From Treponema denticola ATCC 35405 (GTDB lineage Bacteria; Spirochaetota; Spirochaetia; Treponematales; Treponemataceae): a DNA stretch of 64,000 nt. The stretch lies in NCBI RefSeq assembly GCF_000008185.1, contig NC_002967.9, positions 682,001 to 746,000 of the forward strand, written 5' to 3'. Below the pieces are notes generated by a model that made no database searches, was not told the DNA's origin, and was given only the letters and a program-made list of their open reading frames with translations. A program made the position numbers and the translations under genes. Position 1 is the first letter of the stretch; every line of letters begins with the position of its first letter. Positions 34,154 through 42,311 of this stretch are shown here, piece after piece.

Positions 34154-34498
34154 TTGAAAACCTATGGAGTTTTTTCGTTTTCGTCTTCTCATCATGCTAT
34201 AGCCGCTGAAGCCATAACTTCTGGCGAAGTTATGGCTTCAGCTGAAGTTTCCGATGCTGAAGCATTGGAAACTTCGGGAGATTTTTCTTCTGCTGCAAGT
34301 GAGGGCCTGACTGAGGCGAGGCTTATTCCTCTTCCGCCTGAAATATCTGCGGGCTGCGGTTTGGTTCTACGGGTAAATGAAGAAGGCATAAAAATGGCTT
34401 CACGCCTTTTAAGCGAGGCCGAAATTCCTTATACGGGAATTTATCTTTTAAAAATAGAAACAAATAAAAGGTTTGTGGAAAAATATGATCTATCTTGA
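34154..34498 (+). CDS. DUF3343 (putative Se/S carrier-like) protein with palindromic insertion
   Basis: 114 residues, TTG start. The flanks match DUF3343: N-terminal TYGVFSFSSSHHAIAAEA and C-terminal ARLIPLPPEISAGCGLVLRV with a conserved SxGCG cysteine that probably carries Se or S. The family is usually 75-90 residues; about 28 extra Ala/Ser/Glu-rich residues (roughly 23-50) are encoded by DNA that folds into two consecutive hairpins (34205-34242 and 34244-34275). The insert keeps the frame. The stop overlaps the next gene by 14 bases. Confidence 0.8.
   Translation: MKTYGVFSFSSSHHAIAAEAITSGEVMASAEVSDAEALETSGDFSSAASEGLTEARLIPLPPEISAGCGLVLRVNEEGIKMASRLLSEAEIPYTGIYLLKIETNKRFVEKYDLS
34205..34275 (+). 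repeat. In-frame palindromic element inside the DUF3343 gene
   Basis: Hairpin 1: a perfect 17-bp stem (34205-34221 with 34226-34242), loop TGGC. Hairpin 2: a 14-bp stem with one G:U-type mismatch (34244-34257 with 34262-34275), loop TGAA. Both lie in coding sequence and create the extra residues ITSGEVMASAEVSDAEALET. Confidence 0.85.
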
Positions 34499-35633
34499 TA
34501 ATAGCGCAACCACCCTTCAAAAGCCTGAAAGCGTGGCCCAAGAGGTATTTAGGGGGATTGCTTCACATCAATTCGGGAATCCGGGGAGAGGAGCCCATAG
34601 TACGGCTCATGCAGCCCTCACAGAGCTTTTTAAAACAAGGCAAACTTTGGCAAAGCTTTTTAATATAAAAAATCCCTTAAATGTTGCCCTTTGTCAAAAT
34701 GCTACATCTGCCTTAAACCTCGTTATAAAAAGCCTTTTTTCTGGTAAAGAAAATACTCACGTCATAACTACTGTTCTTGAGCATAACTCTGTTTTACGTC
34801 CCCTTTATCAGCTCGAAAAAGATGGAGCCGAACTTTCAATTATTCCTATCCAAGACGGCTTTTTGTGTTATGAGCTCATCGAAAAAGAGGTCAAATCAAA
34901 CACCAAAGCAATTATCGTAAACCACTGCTCAAATGTGATAGGCTCAATCTGTAACTTGGACTATGTTCATTCCATATGCAAAAAACATGGTCTAATCTTA
35001 ATTGTAGATGCTTCGCAAAGTGCGGGTACAATTCCTATAGACGCATCAAAATACGGGCAAAGCATTTTTTGTTTTACCGGCCACAAAGGGCTTTACGGGC
35101 CTCAGGGTACGGGCGGTATTATCGTAAACGGAACCTTCGAGTTTGCCCCCGTCTTTTCGGGGGGAAGCGGGGTTCGCTCTTTCGATAAAACTCACCCCTC
35201 CGAGATGCCCGACATCTTTGAAGCGGGCACCATGAATGTTCCGTCCTTTATGGGCTTAAATGCAGGGGCTTCCTACGTTTTAAAAACAGGAATCTCTTCC
35301 ATTCAAAAGAAATTGGCCGATTTAAAATTGCTTTTTATCGAAGAAATAAAAACTATTCCTAATCTTAAAATATACGGAAATCCTTGGAGCGAAAAAACAG
35401 GGGCGGTCGTAGGTATAAACATAGGAGATATTCCCTCGGGAGAAATAAGCCGCCTCCTCGATGAAGAGTTCGGCATCGCAAGCCGGCCGGGAGCCCACTG
35501 TGCTCCCTTGGTACACAAGGCTCTCGGAACCGAAGAGCAGGGCATAGTCCGCTTTAGTTTTTCTTCTTTTAACACCTTTGAAGAAGTCAAACAGGCTGCC
35601 GAGGCCTTAAAACAAATAGCTCAAAACGCATAA
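34485..35633 (+). CDS. Cysteine desulfurase / selenocysteine lyase family aminotransferase
   Basis: PLP-dependent class V enzyme, 382 residues from the ATG at 34485 (an upstream in-frame ATG at 34473 adds four residues but leaves YLDNSATT further in than usual). Motifs: IYLDNSATT, NHCSNVIGSI, VDASQSAGTIPID, PLP lysine in FTGHKGLYGPQGTGG, and the active-site cysteine loop RPGAHCAPLVHK. This group is found with yedF and DUF3343 genes and is thought to release Se or S for selenophosphate or other uses. It may also serve SufBCD, which lacks a linked SufS. Confidence 0.88.
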   Translation: MIYLDNSATTLQKPESVAQEVFRGIASHQFGNPGRGAHSTAHAALTELFKTRQTLAKLFNIKNPLNVALCQNATSALNLVIKSLFSGKENTHVITTVLEHNSVLRPLYQLEKDGAELSIIPIQDGFLCYELIEKEVKSNTKAIIVNHCSNVIGSICNLDYVHSICKKHGLILIVDASQSAGTIPIDASKYGQSIFCFTGHKGLYGPQGTGGIIVNGTFEFAPVFSGGSGVRSFDKTHPSEMPDIFEAGTMNVPSFMGLNAGASYVLKTGISSIQKKLADLKLLFIEEIKTIPNLKIYGNPWSEKTGAVVGINIGDIPSGEISRLLDEEFGIASRPGAHCAPLVHKALGTEEQGIVRFSFSSFNTFEEVKQAAEALKQIAQNA

Positions 35634-35637
35634 AAAA

Positions 35638-35665
35638 AGCGGCCGATTTTTTAACCGGCCGCTTG
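35638..35665. terminator. Bidirectional terminator between selenium operon and secF
   Basis: AAGCGGCCG (35638-35646) and CGGCCGCTT (35657-35665); A-run before it gives a T-tract on the minus strand. Confidence 0.8.
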
Positions 35666-35702
35666 ACTTAAAATAATTCCTACAGAGATTTATTTTATCT
35701 TG

Positions 35703-36944
35703 TTAGATAACCGCTCCTGAAAGTTCACCCGGGGCTTTTTTGCCTCTGGTAATCATCTCTCCGGCTTTTTTACCCTTGGAGGTAAGAGCGATAAAATAAG
35801 ATGCAACATAGATTGATGAATAGGTTCCGCTTATAAGACCTACAATTAAGGCTAAGGCAAAATCCTTCATCGAATCGGTGGTAAACAAATAAAGAGCTAC
35901 AACCGCAACCATCGTTGTAAGGGTTGTAATAATTGTTCGGGTAAATACCTCAGTTAGGGCTTTGTCTAAAATTTCCTTGCATTCCAGCTTAGGTTCAAGA
36001 TGAATCTTTTCGCGGATACGGTCAAAAATAACGATTGTGTCGTTTATTGAATAACCTATAATCGTAAGAATGGCCGCTATTGTCGTAGAATTAAATTCCA
36101 TCTGTGTCCACGAGATAAACATAATCATTATGAGCGTATCGTGAAGCAGAGCAATAATTGCTGCGAGCGAAAAATTCCACTGAAAGCGGAACATTGCATA
36201 AATAAAGATTAAAACCAAGGCGCCGCCTACCAGCAATATTGCCTGTTGTGCCAATGAAGAAGAAAAACGGGAACCTACAAAGTCCGTACTTATAACTGCA
36301 ATGTTTTCGATTCCGTAGGCTGCATTTAAGGCAGTGTTTATAATCGAGCGTAATTCTTTGTTTGCATCTTCATATTTTCCGTCATCGGCAAGTCTTATCT
36401 GAAAGTACCTGTCTTCAGGCGTTCCCAGTTGTTGAACCGAAACTGAGGGTATTGAAGAAAGCGCATGGCGAACCTCATCGGTATTTATCGGTTTAAGACC
36501 TTTTTCCAAATGGTGAAGTCTAAACACATTAGCCGAAAGACGGGAAGAAGATTCCGAATTGGAAAACAAGTTTTTAAGAAGCACATTTCCCGAAGCGGTA
36601 ACTTTTACCTTTAAACCATCAATAGAGGCAAGGCCGTCAGCGAAATCTTTAAGAGTCGGATTATCGGCAAACTTAAAGACATAAGATTTGTTTTCTCCAT
36701 CCAGAGAGGTGGTAGTAATCGAAATGTCGGATATACCTTGCGAAAAAGAAACCGTTAAAGGTCCTTCATAGGAAAGCTCTACTGCTGTGGGGGCGATTTT
36801 TACCTTTTCGATAAAACCGGCCTGAAAGTCAATACCGAAATTTATTCCTTTGGTAAAATACCCTATAATTCCGAAGGCTATAAGCCCTATACTTAAAATA
36901 ATGCACGGAACGAAAAATTTCGAAAAACTGATTATTTTTTTCAT
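35703..36944 (-). CDS. secF: Protein translocase subunit SecF
   Basis: 413 residues; inner-membrane partner of SecD that uses the proton gradient to complete protein export. Six transmembrane segments with the family motif FGIDFQAGF after TM1 and GYSINDTIVIFDRIRE in TM4, then ALTEVFTRTIITTLTTM. The periplasmic P1 domain is larger than in E. coli, accounting for the extra length. Starts one base after secD ends; SD AGGAAG. Confidence 0.95.
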   Translation of the reverse strand: MKKIISFSKFFVPCIILSIGLIAFGIIGYFTKGINFGIDFQAGFIEKVKIAPTAVELSYEGPLTVSFSQGISDISITTTSLDGENKSYVFKFADNPTLKDFADGLASIDGLKVKVTASGNVLLKNLFSNSESSSRLSANVFRLHHLEKGLKPINTDEVRHALSSIPSVSVQQLGTPEDRYFQIRLADDGKYEDANKELRSIINTALNAAYGIENIAVISTDFVGSRFSSSLAQQAILLVGGALVLIFIYAMFRFQWNFSLAAIIALLHDTLIMIMFISWTQMEFNSTTIAAILTIIGYSINDTIVIFDRIREKIHLEPKLECKEILDKALTEVFTRTIITTLTTMVAVVALYLFTTDSMKDFALALIVGLISGTYSSIYVASYFIALTSKGKKAGEMITRGKKAPGELSGAVI

Positions 36945-36945
36945 T

Positions 36946-38709
36946 TTATAACTTCCTCCAGCTGATATGAATCTTCTCCAATTTTAATGTTTGAGTTCCA
37001 AAGTCAAAAATTAATCTTGAAACAAACAAAGCGGTAAATACTGAAGAAACAACACCTATGGCTAAACTGTATGCAAAGCCCTTTATCGGTCCGGTGCCGA
37101 GAATTGATAAAAAGAAGGCTGCAATGAATGTTGTAATGTTTGAGTCCATAATTGCAGAAAAGGCATGTTCAAAGCCTGCGTTTATGGAGGCTTCCCTTGT
37201 TTTACCAAGTCTTAGTTCCTCTTTTATTCTTTCAAAGACAACAACGTTAGCATCTACAGCCATACCTATGGTTAAAATCATACCCGCAATACTGGGCAAG
37301 GTAAGAGTTAAGTTGAAGGCTGAAAGAATACTGAACATGATATAAAGGTTTAAAATTTGAGCAATACAGGCATTGATTCCTGCTTCCTTATAGAATACAA
37401 GCATAAAAACCAAAACTGCAATTAAGCCCCATTGCAAGGCTTTAATACCTTCATTAATTTTTTCGTCTCCTAAGCTGGCTCCTACAACCTGCTGTGTTTC
37501 AAGCTGGAGAGGAACATTTAGCCATGCAGTCCGTAAAACGGTTTTAAGGTTGTTTGCCTCTGTTGCAGACATTCCGCTTATGCTTCCCGAACCTCCGGTG
37601 ATAGGCTCTTTGAGGTTAGGAGCGGACTTTATCTTGTTGTCCGAAACTATGGCAAGCCTTTTTCCGACATTGTTTGTAGTTAATTCTGCAAATATCTTTG
37701 CTCCTTCAGCATCAAGAGAAAAGTTTACGAGGGGGTTATTGGATCTTTGATCTGTCGAAGTGTCAACACTTACGAGGTGTTTTCCTTCAAGGCCTGCCTG
37801 CTTTTTTACGACAAGGAAGGGTTCTCTATCGTCTCTTTCATCTATACCGTAGGCATCCTTGTGATATACACCCAGCACCATACAGTCTTCAGGAATAATT
37901 TCGGGGTTTAAAAGATTGTAATCGGCATCAAAGGTTTTTCCCGGATTGTTTCGGTAATATTCTCTAAATGCCTGAGTCGCCTCATCATCCACTATATGGA
38001 AGGCTAAAATACCTCGGCCCATGATAATGGAGTTTATCTTATCTGCATCGGCAGCGCCCGGCATTTCAATGTAGATTCTATCATCGCCTTGGCGTCTAAT
38101 TACAGGGTCTGTAAGACCGAATTTATCTATTCGGCTTCGGAGGGTGTCCATGGCCAAAGTCATGGCAGCCTTCTTTGAGTCGGCTATTGTATCGCTGCTT
38201 GCTCCATCGGCAGAAATTGCAGCATCCAAGTCGGCTTTGATAATAACCAACATACCGCCCGATAAGTCAAGACCCAGTTTAACGGCATTTGTTTGATAGT
38301 TTTTTATGCCTAAAATGGAATCCCTATACGCAGTTTCTAAAATAGACTGGGCTATAGGTATAAACTTTTCTTTTGATGAAAGCTTAAAGCTTGCAGCAAC
38401 ATCTTGAGCCGTCCATTGATAAGGGATTTCCATACCTAAGGCCTTTCTACGGTTCTTAGCTTCTTTAATAATAGGGGCATATTTTTCCGAAAGAGGCTCT
38501 GTTGAGTTCGAAGCAGCCATTTCTATAAGCTTATCAACATCAGCTCTTGCCATGTTTTCGGAATAATCTTTAATCTTTTCTCTTGATGCCAAGGCTAATG
38601 CCTTATCTTCTTGATTTGTCCAAAAATACCATTTAAGGGTAGGGTGTAAGAAAACAAAGCACAAGGCGATGACAAGAAGAACAACGATAAACCTAAATCT
38701 TTTGCTCAT
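36946..38709 (-). CDS. secD: Protein translocase subunit SecD
   Basis: 587 residues. TM1 at the N-terminus, the motif LGLDLSGGM, a periplasmic region with DTLRSRIDKFGLTDPVIRRQG and MPGAADADKI, and five C-terminal TM helices with GMAVDANVVVFERIKEEL. Works with SecF and YajC in pulling proteins through SecYEG. Start behind GGGAG, with a 45-base gap from yajC upstream. Confidence 0.96.
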   Translation of the reverse strand: MSKRFRFIVVLLVIALCFVFLHPTLKWYFWTNQEDKALALASREKIKDYSENMARADVDKLIEMAASNSTEPLSEKYAPIIKEAKNRRKALGMEIPYQWTAQDVAASFKLSSKEKFIPIAQSILETAYRDSILGIKNYQTNAVKLGLDLSGGMLVIIKADLDAAISADGASSDTIADSKKAAMTLAMDTLRSRIDKFGLTDPVIRRQGDDRIYIEMPGAADADKINSIIMGRGILAFHIVDDEATQAFREYYRNNPGKTFDADYNLLNPEIIPEDCMVLGVYHKDAYGIDERDDREPFLVVKKQAGLEGKHLVSVDTSTDQRSNNPLVNFSLDAEGAKIFAELTTNNVGKRLAIVSDNKIKSAPNLKEPITGGSGSISGMSATEANNLKTVLRTAWLNVPLQLETQQVVGASLGDEKINEGIKALQWGLIAVLVFMLVFYKEAGINACIAQILNLYIMFSILSAFNLTLTLPSIAGMILTIGMAVDANVVVFERIKEELRLGKTREASINAGFEHAFSAIMDSNITTFIAAFFLSILGTGPIKGFAYSLAIGVVSSVFTALFVSRLIFDFGTQTLKLEKIHISWRKL

Positions 38710-38754
38710 TATTTATCTCCCTTTGCGGTTTTAATAATAAAACCGCAAATTGTT

Positions 38755-39168
38755 TTATTTTGACTCGTTTTGTGAAACTGTATCGTCATTTGCGGAGTCA
38801 TCGGCCTTTTTTCCGAATAGAGATTTTTTCTTTTCGCCTTCTCCTCCGAAATCAGGCTTTGGAGGCTCATCTTTTAAAACGGCCCCTACTGCAGAACGGT
38901 TAATTTCAATCTTGCAGTTGTCATCAACTTTTATGATAATTGTCTTTTCTTTTGTTGAGCTCACAACACCGTGAATACCGCCGATAGTGATGATCTTATC
39001 TCCCTTTTGAAGCTGAGAAATCATCTTTTCGGTTTTTTGCTGTTCCTTTTTCTGCGGGCGGATAAGCAAAAAATAAAAAATAACGAATACCAAGAGCATC
39101 GGTATTAAAAAACCGAAGGAGCCGAAACCGCCCGGAGCGGTTCCTTGCAATAAAGGCATAAAATTCAT
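38755..39168 (-). CDS. yajC: Preprotein translocase subunit YajC
   Basis: 137 residues from the ATG at 39168, preferred because AAAGGATGG lies seven or so bases upstream; an ATG at 39177 would sit directly on the SD. One transmembrane helix (MLLVFVIFYFLLIRPQ) followed by the typical RPQKKEQQKTEKMISQLQKGDKIITIGGIHGVV and a long acidic/lysine tail (about 100-137). First gene of the yajC-secD-secF operon. Confidence 0.92.
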   Translation of the reverse strand: MNFMPLLQGTAPGGFGSFGFLIPMLLVFVIFYFLLIRPQKKEQQKTEKMISQLQKGDKIITIGGIHGVVSSTKEKTIIIKVDDNCKIEINRSAVGAVLKDEPPKPDFGGEGEKKKSLFGKKADDSANDDTVSQNESK

Positions 39169-39267
39169 AAAACCCATCCTTTTTAAAGTAATTTAAAATA
39201 TAAATATAGGAAAATACAATATCATATTTTTACATATTCAGTCAATAAGAGGTCAGCTTTTAAAAAA

Positions 39268-39310
39268 AACTTTTTTTTAAAATTTTATAAACTTTTTTTT
39301 AAAAATTTTA
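39268..39310. repeat. Imperfect tandem A/T repeat upstream of ssb
   Basis: Two copies of an about 21-base unit (AAC, eight T, four or five A, TTTTA) at 39268-39287 and 39289-39310. It lies between the divergent yajC and ssb genes. Confidence 0.6.
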
Positions 39311-39385
39311 CTAAAAATTGCGTTTACAAGCCTATAATTAGATGAAGGCAAGGGAGCGGCGCCGGCCCAATCTTTCGAAATCTTA

Positions 39386-39401
39386 TTGAACAAGTGTTCA
39401 A
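39386..39401 (+). promoter_or_regulatory. TTGAACA-AG-TGTTCAA palindrome in the ssb leader
   Basis: A perfect seven-base inverted repeat separated by two bases, 36 bases upstream of the ssb start and about 50 bases downstream of a TATAAT at 39333-39338. Looks like an operator; the regulator is unknown. Confidence 0.4.
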
Positions 39402-39436
39402 GGTGACGTTATTTTTGTGATTTTTGGAGGTATAAA

Positions 39437-39832
39437 ATGAAATCATTAAATTCACTCATTATTGAAGGAAACATGGTTAGGGACCCTGTTTTAAAAACTA
39501 CGGCAAACGGAACAGACATCTGTACTTTTTCTATTGCTTCAAATAGAAACTACAAAAAAGACGATGCCTTTGTGCAGGAAACTTCTTATTTTGATGTAGA
39601 GTCATGGGCAAGTCTTGCAAAATTATGCGAACAAAACGGGGCTAAGGGCAGAGGAGTCCGCGTTGTAGGCAGAATTAAGCAGGATAGATGGGTCGGTACC
39701 GATGGAAAAAACTACAGCAAGGTAAAGGTTGTTGCAGAACATGTAGAGTTTAAGCCTATCTTTAAAAATGCAGGCGAAAAAACACAGGCAAAGGAGGAGG
39801 TTCTTATTGAAGAAAAAGTAATGGCATTTTAA
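39437..39832 (+). CDS. ssb: Single-stranded DNA-binding protein, short form
   Basis: 131 residues with the OB fold (SLIIEGNMVRDPVLKTTANG, FSIASNR, TSYFDVESWASLAKLCEQN, RVVGRIKQDRW). The usual acidic C-terminal tip (DDDIPF-like) is missing; it ends EEKVMAF after a short linker. It may therefore be a second, specialised SSB or use an altered tip. Good SD TGGAGG. Followed by a nested hairpin. Confidence 0.92.
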   Translation: MKSLNSLIIEGNMVRDPVLKTTANGTDICTFSIASNRNYKKDDAFVQETSYFDVESWASLAKLCEQNGAKGRGVRVVGRIKQDRWVGTDGKNYSKVKVVAEHVEFKPIFKNAGEKTQAKEEVLIEEKVMAF

Positions 39833-39842
39833 ATAATTAATC

Positions 39843-39905
39843 GCTGTCAAGGCCTAAGACGTAAAAACTTTTTTACGGGTTATTCACTCATCGGGCCTTG
39901 ATAGC
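39843..39905. terminator. Nested hairpin downstream of ssb
   Basis: GCTGTCAAGGCC (39843-39854) pairs with GGCCTTGATAGC (39894-39905) with one G:U; inside, GTAAAAA and TTTTTAC (39861-39876) form a second stem. There is no T-run after the outer stem, so it may stabilise mRNA ends or mark a repeat rather than terminate. Confidence 0.5.
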
Positions 39906-39912
39906 ATCTTTA

Positions 39913-40710
39913 TTAGGCATATAGTTTTTTGACGATAAAAAGAGCGAGGCTGCGGGGTAAAATTCTGTATAAAAGCAGCAAGAAGGAGTAAGTCCAGTTG
40001 TAAGGATAAAAAAATCCGACTTTTCGCTTTTCAGCGAGGCAGGCGACGAATTTTCCTAACTTTTCAGGATTCATCCCCTTTTGCTCGTCTTTTTCCATTT
40101 TAGAAACACTTTTTGAAATTCTTCCATTGTAAACATCATCCCCAAGATTTGATTTATTTCTTGCGGCCGTGAAGGGGGTGGCAACATCACCGGGCATGAT
40201 TAAGGCACAGTCAACACCGAAGGGCTGAAGTTCCGCCCTAAAAGCTTCTAAAAGCTTGCCAAGGGCTGCCTTTGATGCCGAATAAAAACCCTGAAACGGA
40301 ATGGCAATTTCTCCGGCTATAGAGCTGATCACAAATATCTTTCCAAAAGATTGGGGGCGCATATACGAGGCGGCTGTCTTTATAAATAAAAAGGCTCCGA
40401 AAAAGTTTACATCCATTTGTTTTTTTGCTTCTTCAAGGTTTGTAAATTCCACAGCGCCGGAAATACCGAATCCCGATGCACATACGGCTAAATCAATCCG
40501 CCCTTCCTTTTCCCAAATATCGGAAAAGGCTTTTGTAAGATTTTCTTCATCCGTAATATCAAGGCTGATGTGCTTACTCTTTTCTTGAGGCAAACTTAAA
40601 AATTCTCTGCGGCTCATGGTGTAAACAAAATAATCTTTTAGAACCAGGGCCTTTGTAATTTCAAGACCTATACCGCTTGAGCCTCCCGCCACTATTGCTA
40701 TTTTTTCCAT
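39913..40710 (-). CDS. Short-chain dehydrogenase/reductase
   Basis: 265 residues of the classical SDR fold: NAD(P)-binding GGSSGIGLE near residues 9-17, CASGFG, and the catalytic tetrad Asn (DVNFFGAF), Ser (VISSIAGE), Tyr-x-x-x-Lys (FYSASKAALGK). A hydrophobic C-terminal segment (YSFLLLLYRILPRSLALFIVKKLY) could attach it to the membrane. Substrate unknown. Lies convergent to ssb and divergent from purC. Confidence 0.88.
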   Translation of the reverse strand: MEKIAIVAGGSSGIGLEITKALVLKDYFVYTMSRREFLSLPQEKSKHISLDITDEENLTKAFSDIWEKEGRIDLAVCASGFGISGAVEFTNLEEAKKQMDVNFFGAFLFIKTAASYMRPQSFGKIFVISSIAGEIAIPFQGFYSASKAALGKLLEAFRAELQPFGVDCALIMPGDVATPFTAARNKSNLGDDVYNGRISKSVSKMEKDEQKGMNPEKLGKFVACLAEKRKVGFFYPYNWTYSFLLLLYRILPRSLALFIVKKLYA

Positions 40711-40805
40711 AATTATACCCCGTTTCAGCTAAATTGAAGTCTTCATTATTATAGACAAAATTCTTTTTTTCTTCTATCGGGAAATTTAGAAATATATGCG
40801 AATAC

Positions 40806-40834
40806 TTGAAAATTTCTAAATCTTCATATATACT
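40806..40834 (+). promoter_or_regulatory. Predicted promoter of purCE
   Basis: TTGAAA (40806-40811), 17-base spacer, TATACT (40829-40834). An inverted repeat ATTTAGAAAT/ATTTCTAAAT surrounds the -35 region (about 40785-40819). Confidence 0.5.
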
Positions 40835-40866
40835 TGGTCGATATAAATTGACCTGAGGAGTTTAAA

Positions 40867-41817
40867 ATGATTTCACGAAATGCAGCTTTTAGAGAATCTA
40901 ATTTACCTCTCCCTTCAAAACAAACCGGAAAGGTAAGGGATTGGTACTCACCCGAAGAAGGGAAAAGATTGATTGTAACCACAGACAGAATTTCTGCCTT
41001 TGACAGGGTTCTTACAGCCCTTCCATACAAAGGACAGGTTTTAAACCAGCTTTCGCTTTGGTGGTTTGAAAATACCAAGGATATAATCAAAAATCATATA
41101 ATATCTTGTCCGGATCCTAACTGCATTATCGTAACTGAAGTAAAACCTCTTCCGATAGAGGTCATAGTAAGGGGCTATATTACAGGCGTAACGTCCACGG
41201 CCCTTTGGTACAGATATTCTTTAGGTGAAAGAAATATATACGGTTATGATTTTCCTGAAGGCTTGAAAAAAAATCAGGCCTTACCCAAGCCGATTATAAC
41301 TCCCACTACAAAGGGAGGTCCTACAGGCCATGACGAAAGGCTTACCTGCGATGAGGTTGTTTCGCAAGGCTATCTATCAAAAGAACAATGGGACTTTGTT
41401 CAAAAAGCGGCCCTTGCTCTTTTTGAACGCGGCCAAAAAAGTGCAAAAGAAGCGGGCTTGATTTTAGTAGATACAAAATACGAATTCGGTGTAGACAAAA
41501 ATAACAATATTCTTTTAATAGATGAGGTCCATACCCCCGATTCTTCACGCTATTGGAAACTCGATACTTACGAGCAAAGATTAAAAGAAGGGAAGGAACC
41601 AGAAAACTTCGATAAAGAATTTGTAAGAATGGCCTATGCAGCAAAAGGCTACCGAGGCGACGGAGAAATCCCCGAACTCGATGAAAATGTTTGGAATGAG
41701 GCTATTCAGCTTTATATTACTGCTTACGAAAAATTGACAAAATCTAAATTTGTTCCGGGAGAATATCCGGCTGAAGAACGCATAGTAAAGAACTTAAAAA
41801 AGGCAGGCTTAATGTGA
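40867..41817 (+). CDS. purC: SAICAR synthetase
   Basis: Condenses CAIR with aspartate using ATP in purine synthesis. 316 residues, longer than the E. coli form (about 237) and like the yeast/plant single-domain type: LPLPSKQTGKVRDWYSP, TTDRISAFDRV, PIEVIVRGYITG, ILVDTKYEFG and LIDEVHTPDSSRYW. SD TGAGGAG. Its stop codon overlaps the purE start, so product and consumer enzymes are coupled. No other pur genes are in the window. Confidence 0.95.
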   Translation: MISRNAAFRESNLPLPSKQTGKVRDWYSPEEGKRLIVTTDRISAFDRVLTALPYKGQVLNQLSLWWFENTKDIIKNHIISCPDPNCIIVTEVKPLPIEVIVRGYITGVTSTALWYRYSLGERNIYGYDFPEGLKKNQALPKPIITPTTKGGPTGHDERLTCDEVVSQGYLSKEQWDFVQKAALALFERGQKSAKEAGLILVDTKYEFGVDKNNNILLIDEVHTPDSSRYWKLDTYEQRLKEGKEPENFDKEFVRMAYAAKGYRGDGEIPELDENVWNEAIQLYITAYEKLTKSKFVPGEYPAEERIVKNLKKAGLM

Positions 41818-42293
41818 GACCTCTTGTAATAATACTTATGGGTTCATCGTCGGATATGGGCCACGCAGAAAAAATAGCTTCGGAGTTAAAGACCTTTGGA
41901 ATCGAGTATGCTATAAGAATAGGCTCGGCTCATAAAACTGCGGAGCATGTTGTTTCTATGCTAAAAGAATATGAAGCCCTTGATAGGCCGAAACTCTATA
42001 TTACTATTGCAGGAAGAAGCAATGCTCTTTCCGGCTTTGTGGATGGTTTTGTAAAGGGGGCTACAATTGCTTGTCCTCCTCCATCCGACAGCTTTGCAGG
42101 AGCAGACATTTATTCTTCTCTTAGGATGCCCTCGGGTATTTCGCCGGCCTTGGTGCTGGAGCCTAAAAATGCGGCTCTCCTTGCTGCAAGAATTTTTTCA
42201 CTTTATGATAAAGAAATAGCGGATTCGGTCAAATCTTATATGGAATCAAATGCTCAAAAAATAATTGAAGACGATTCCAAATTAAAAAGATAG
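41814..42293 (+). CDS. purE: Class II PurE, AIR carboxylase
   Basis: 159 residues, GTG start. Substrate loops MGSSSDMGHAEKI, IGSAHKTAEHV and AGRSNALSGFVDG; the SAHKT (rather than SAHRTP) motif and divergence from N5-CAIR mutases mark class II, which uses CO2 and AIR directly. The T. denticola enzyme is the known bacterial example of an AIR carboxylase of this class. Absence of a purK gene nearby agrees with direct CO2 use. Confidence 0.93.
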   Translation: MRPLVIILMGSSSDMGHAEKIASELKTFGIEYAIRIGSAHKTAEHVVSMLKEYEALDRPKLYITIAGRSNALSGFVDGFVKGATIACPPPSDSFAGADIYSSLRMPSGISPALVLEPKNAALLAARIFSLYDKEIADSVKSYMESNAQKIIEDDSKLKR

Positions 42294-42311
42294 AATTTAT
42301 GGTGGAATAAA

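Noticed and set aside
34192-34389. Minus-strand frame across the palindromic insert
   Set aside because: It arises because the palindromes read alike on both strands; no start signal.
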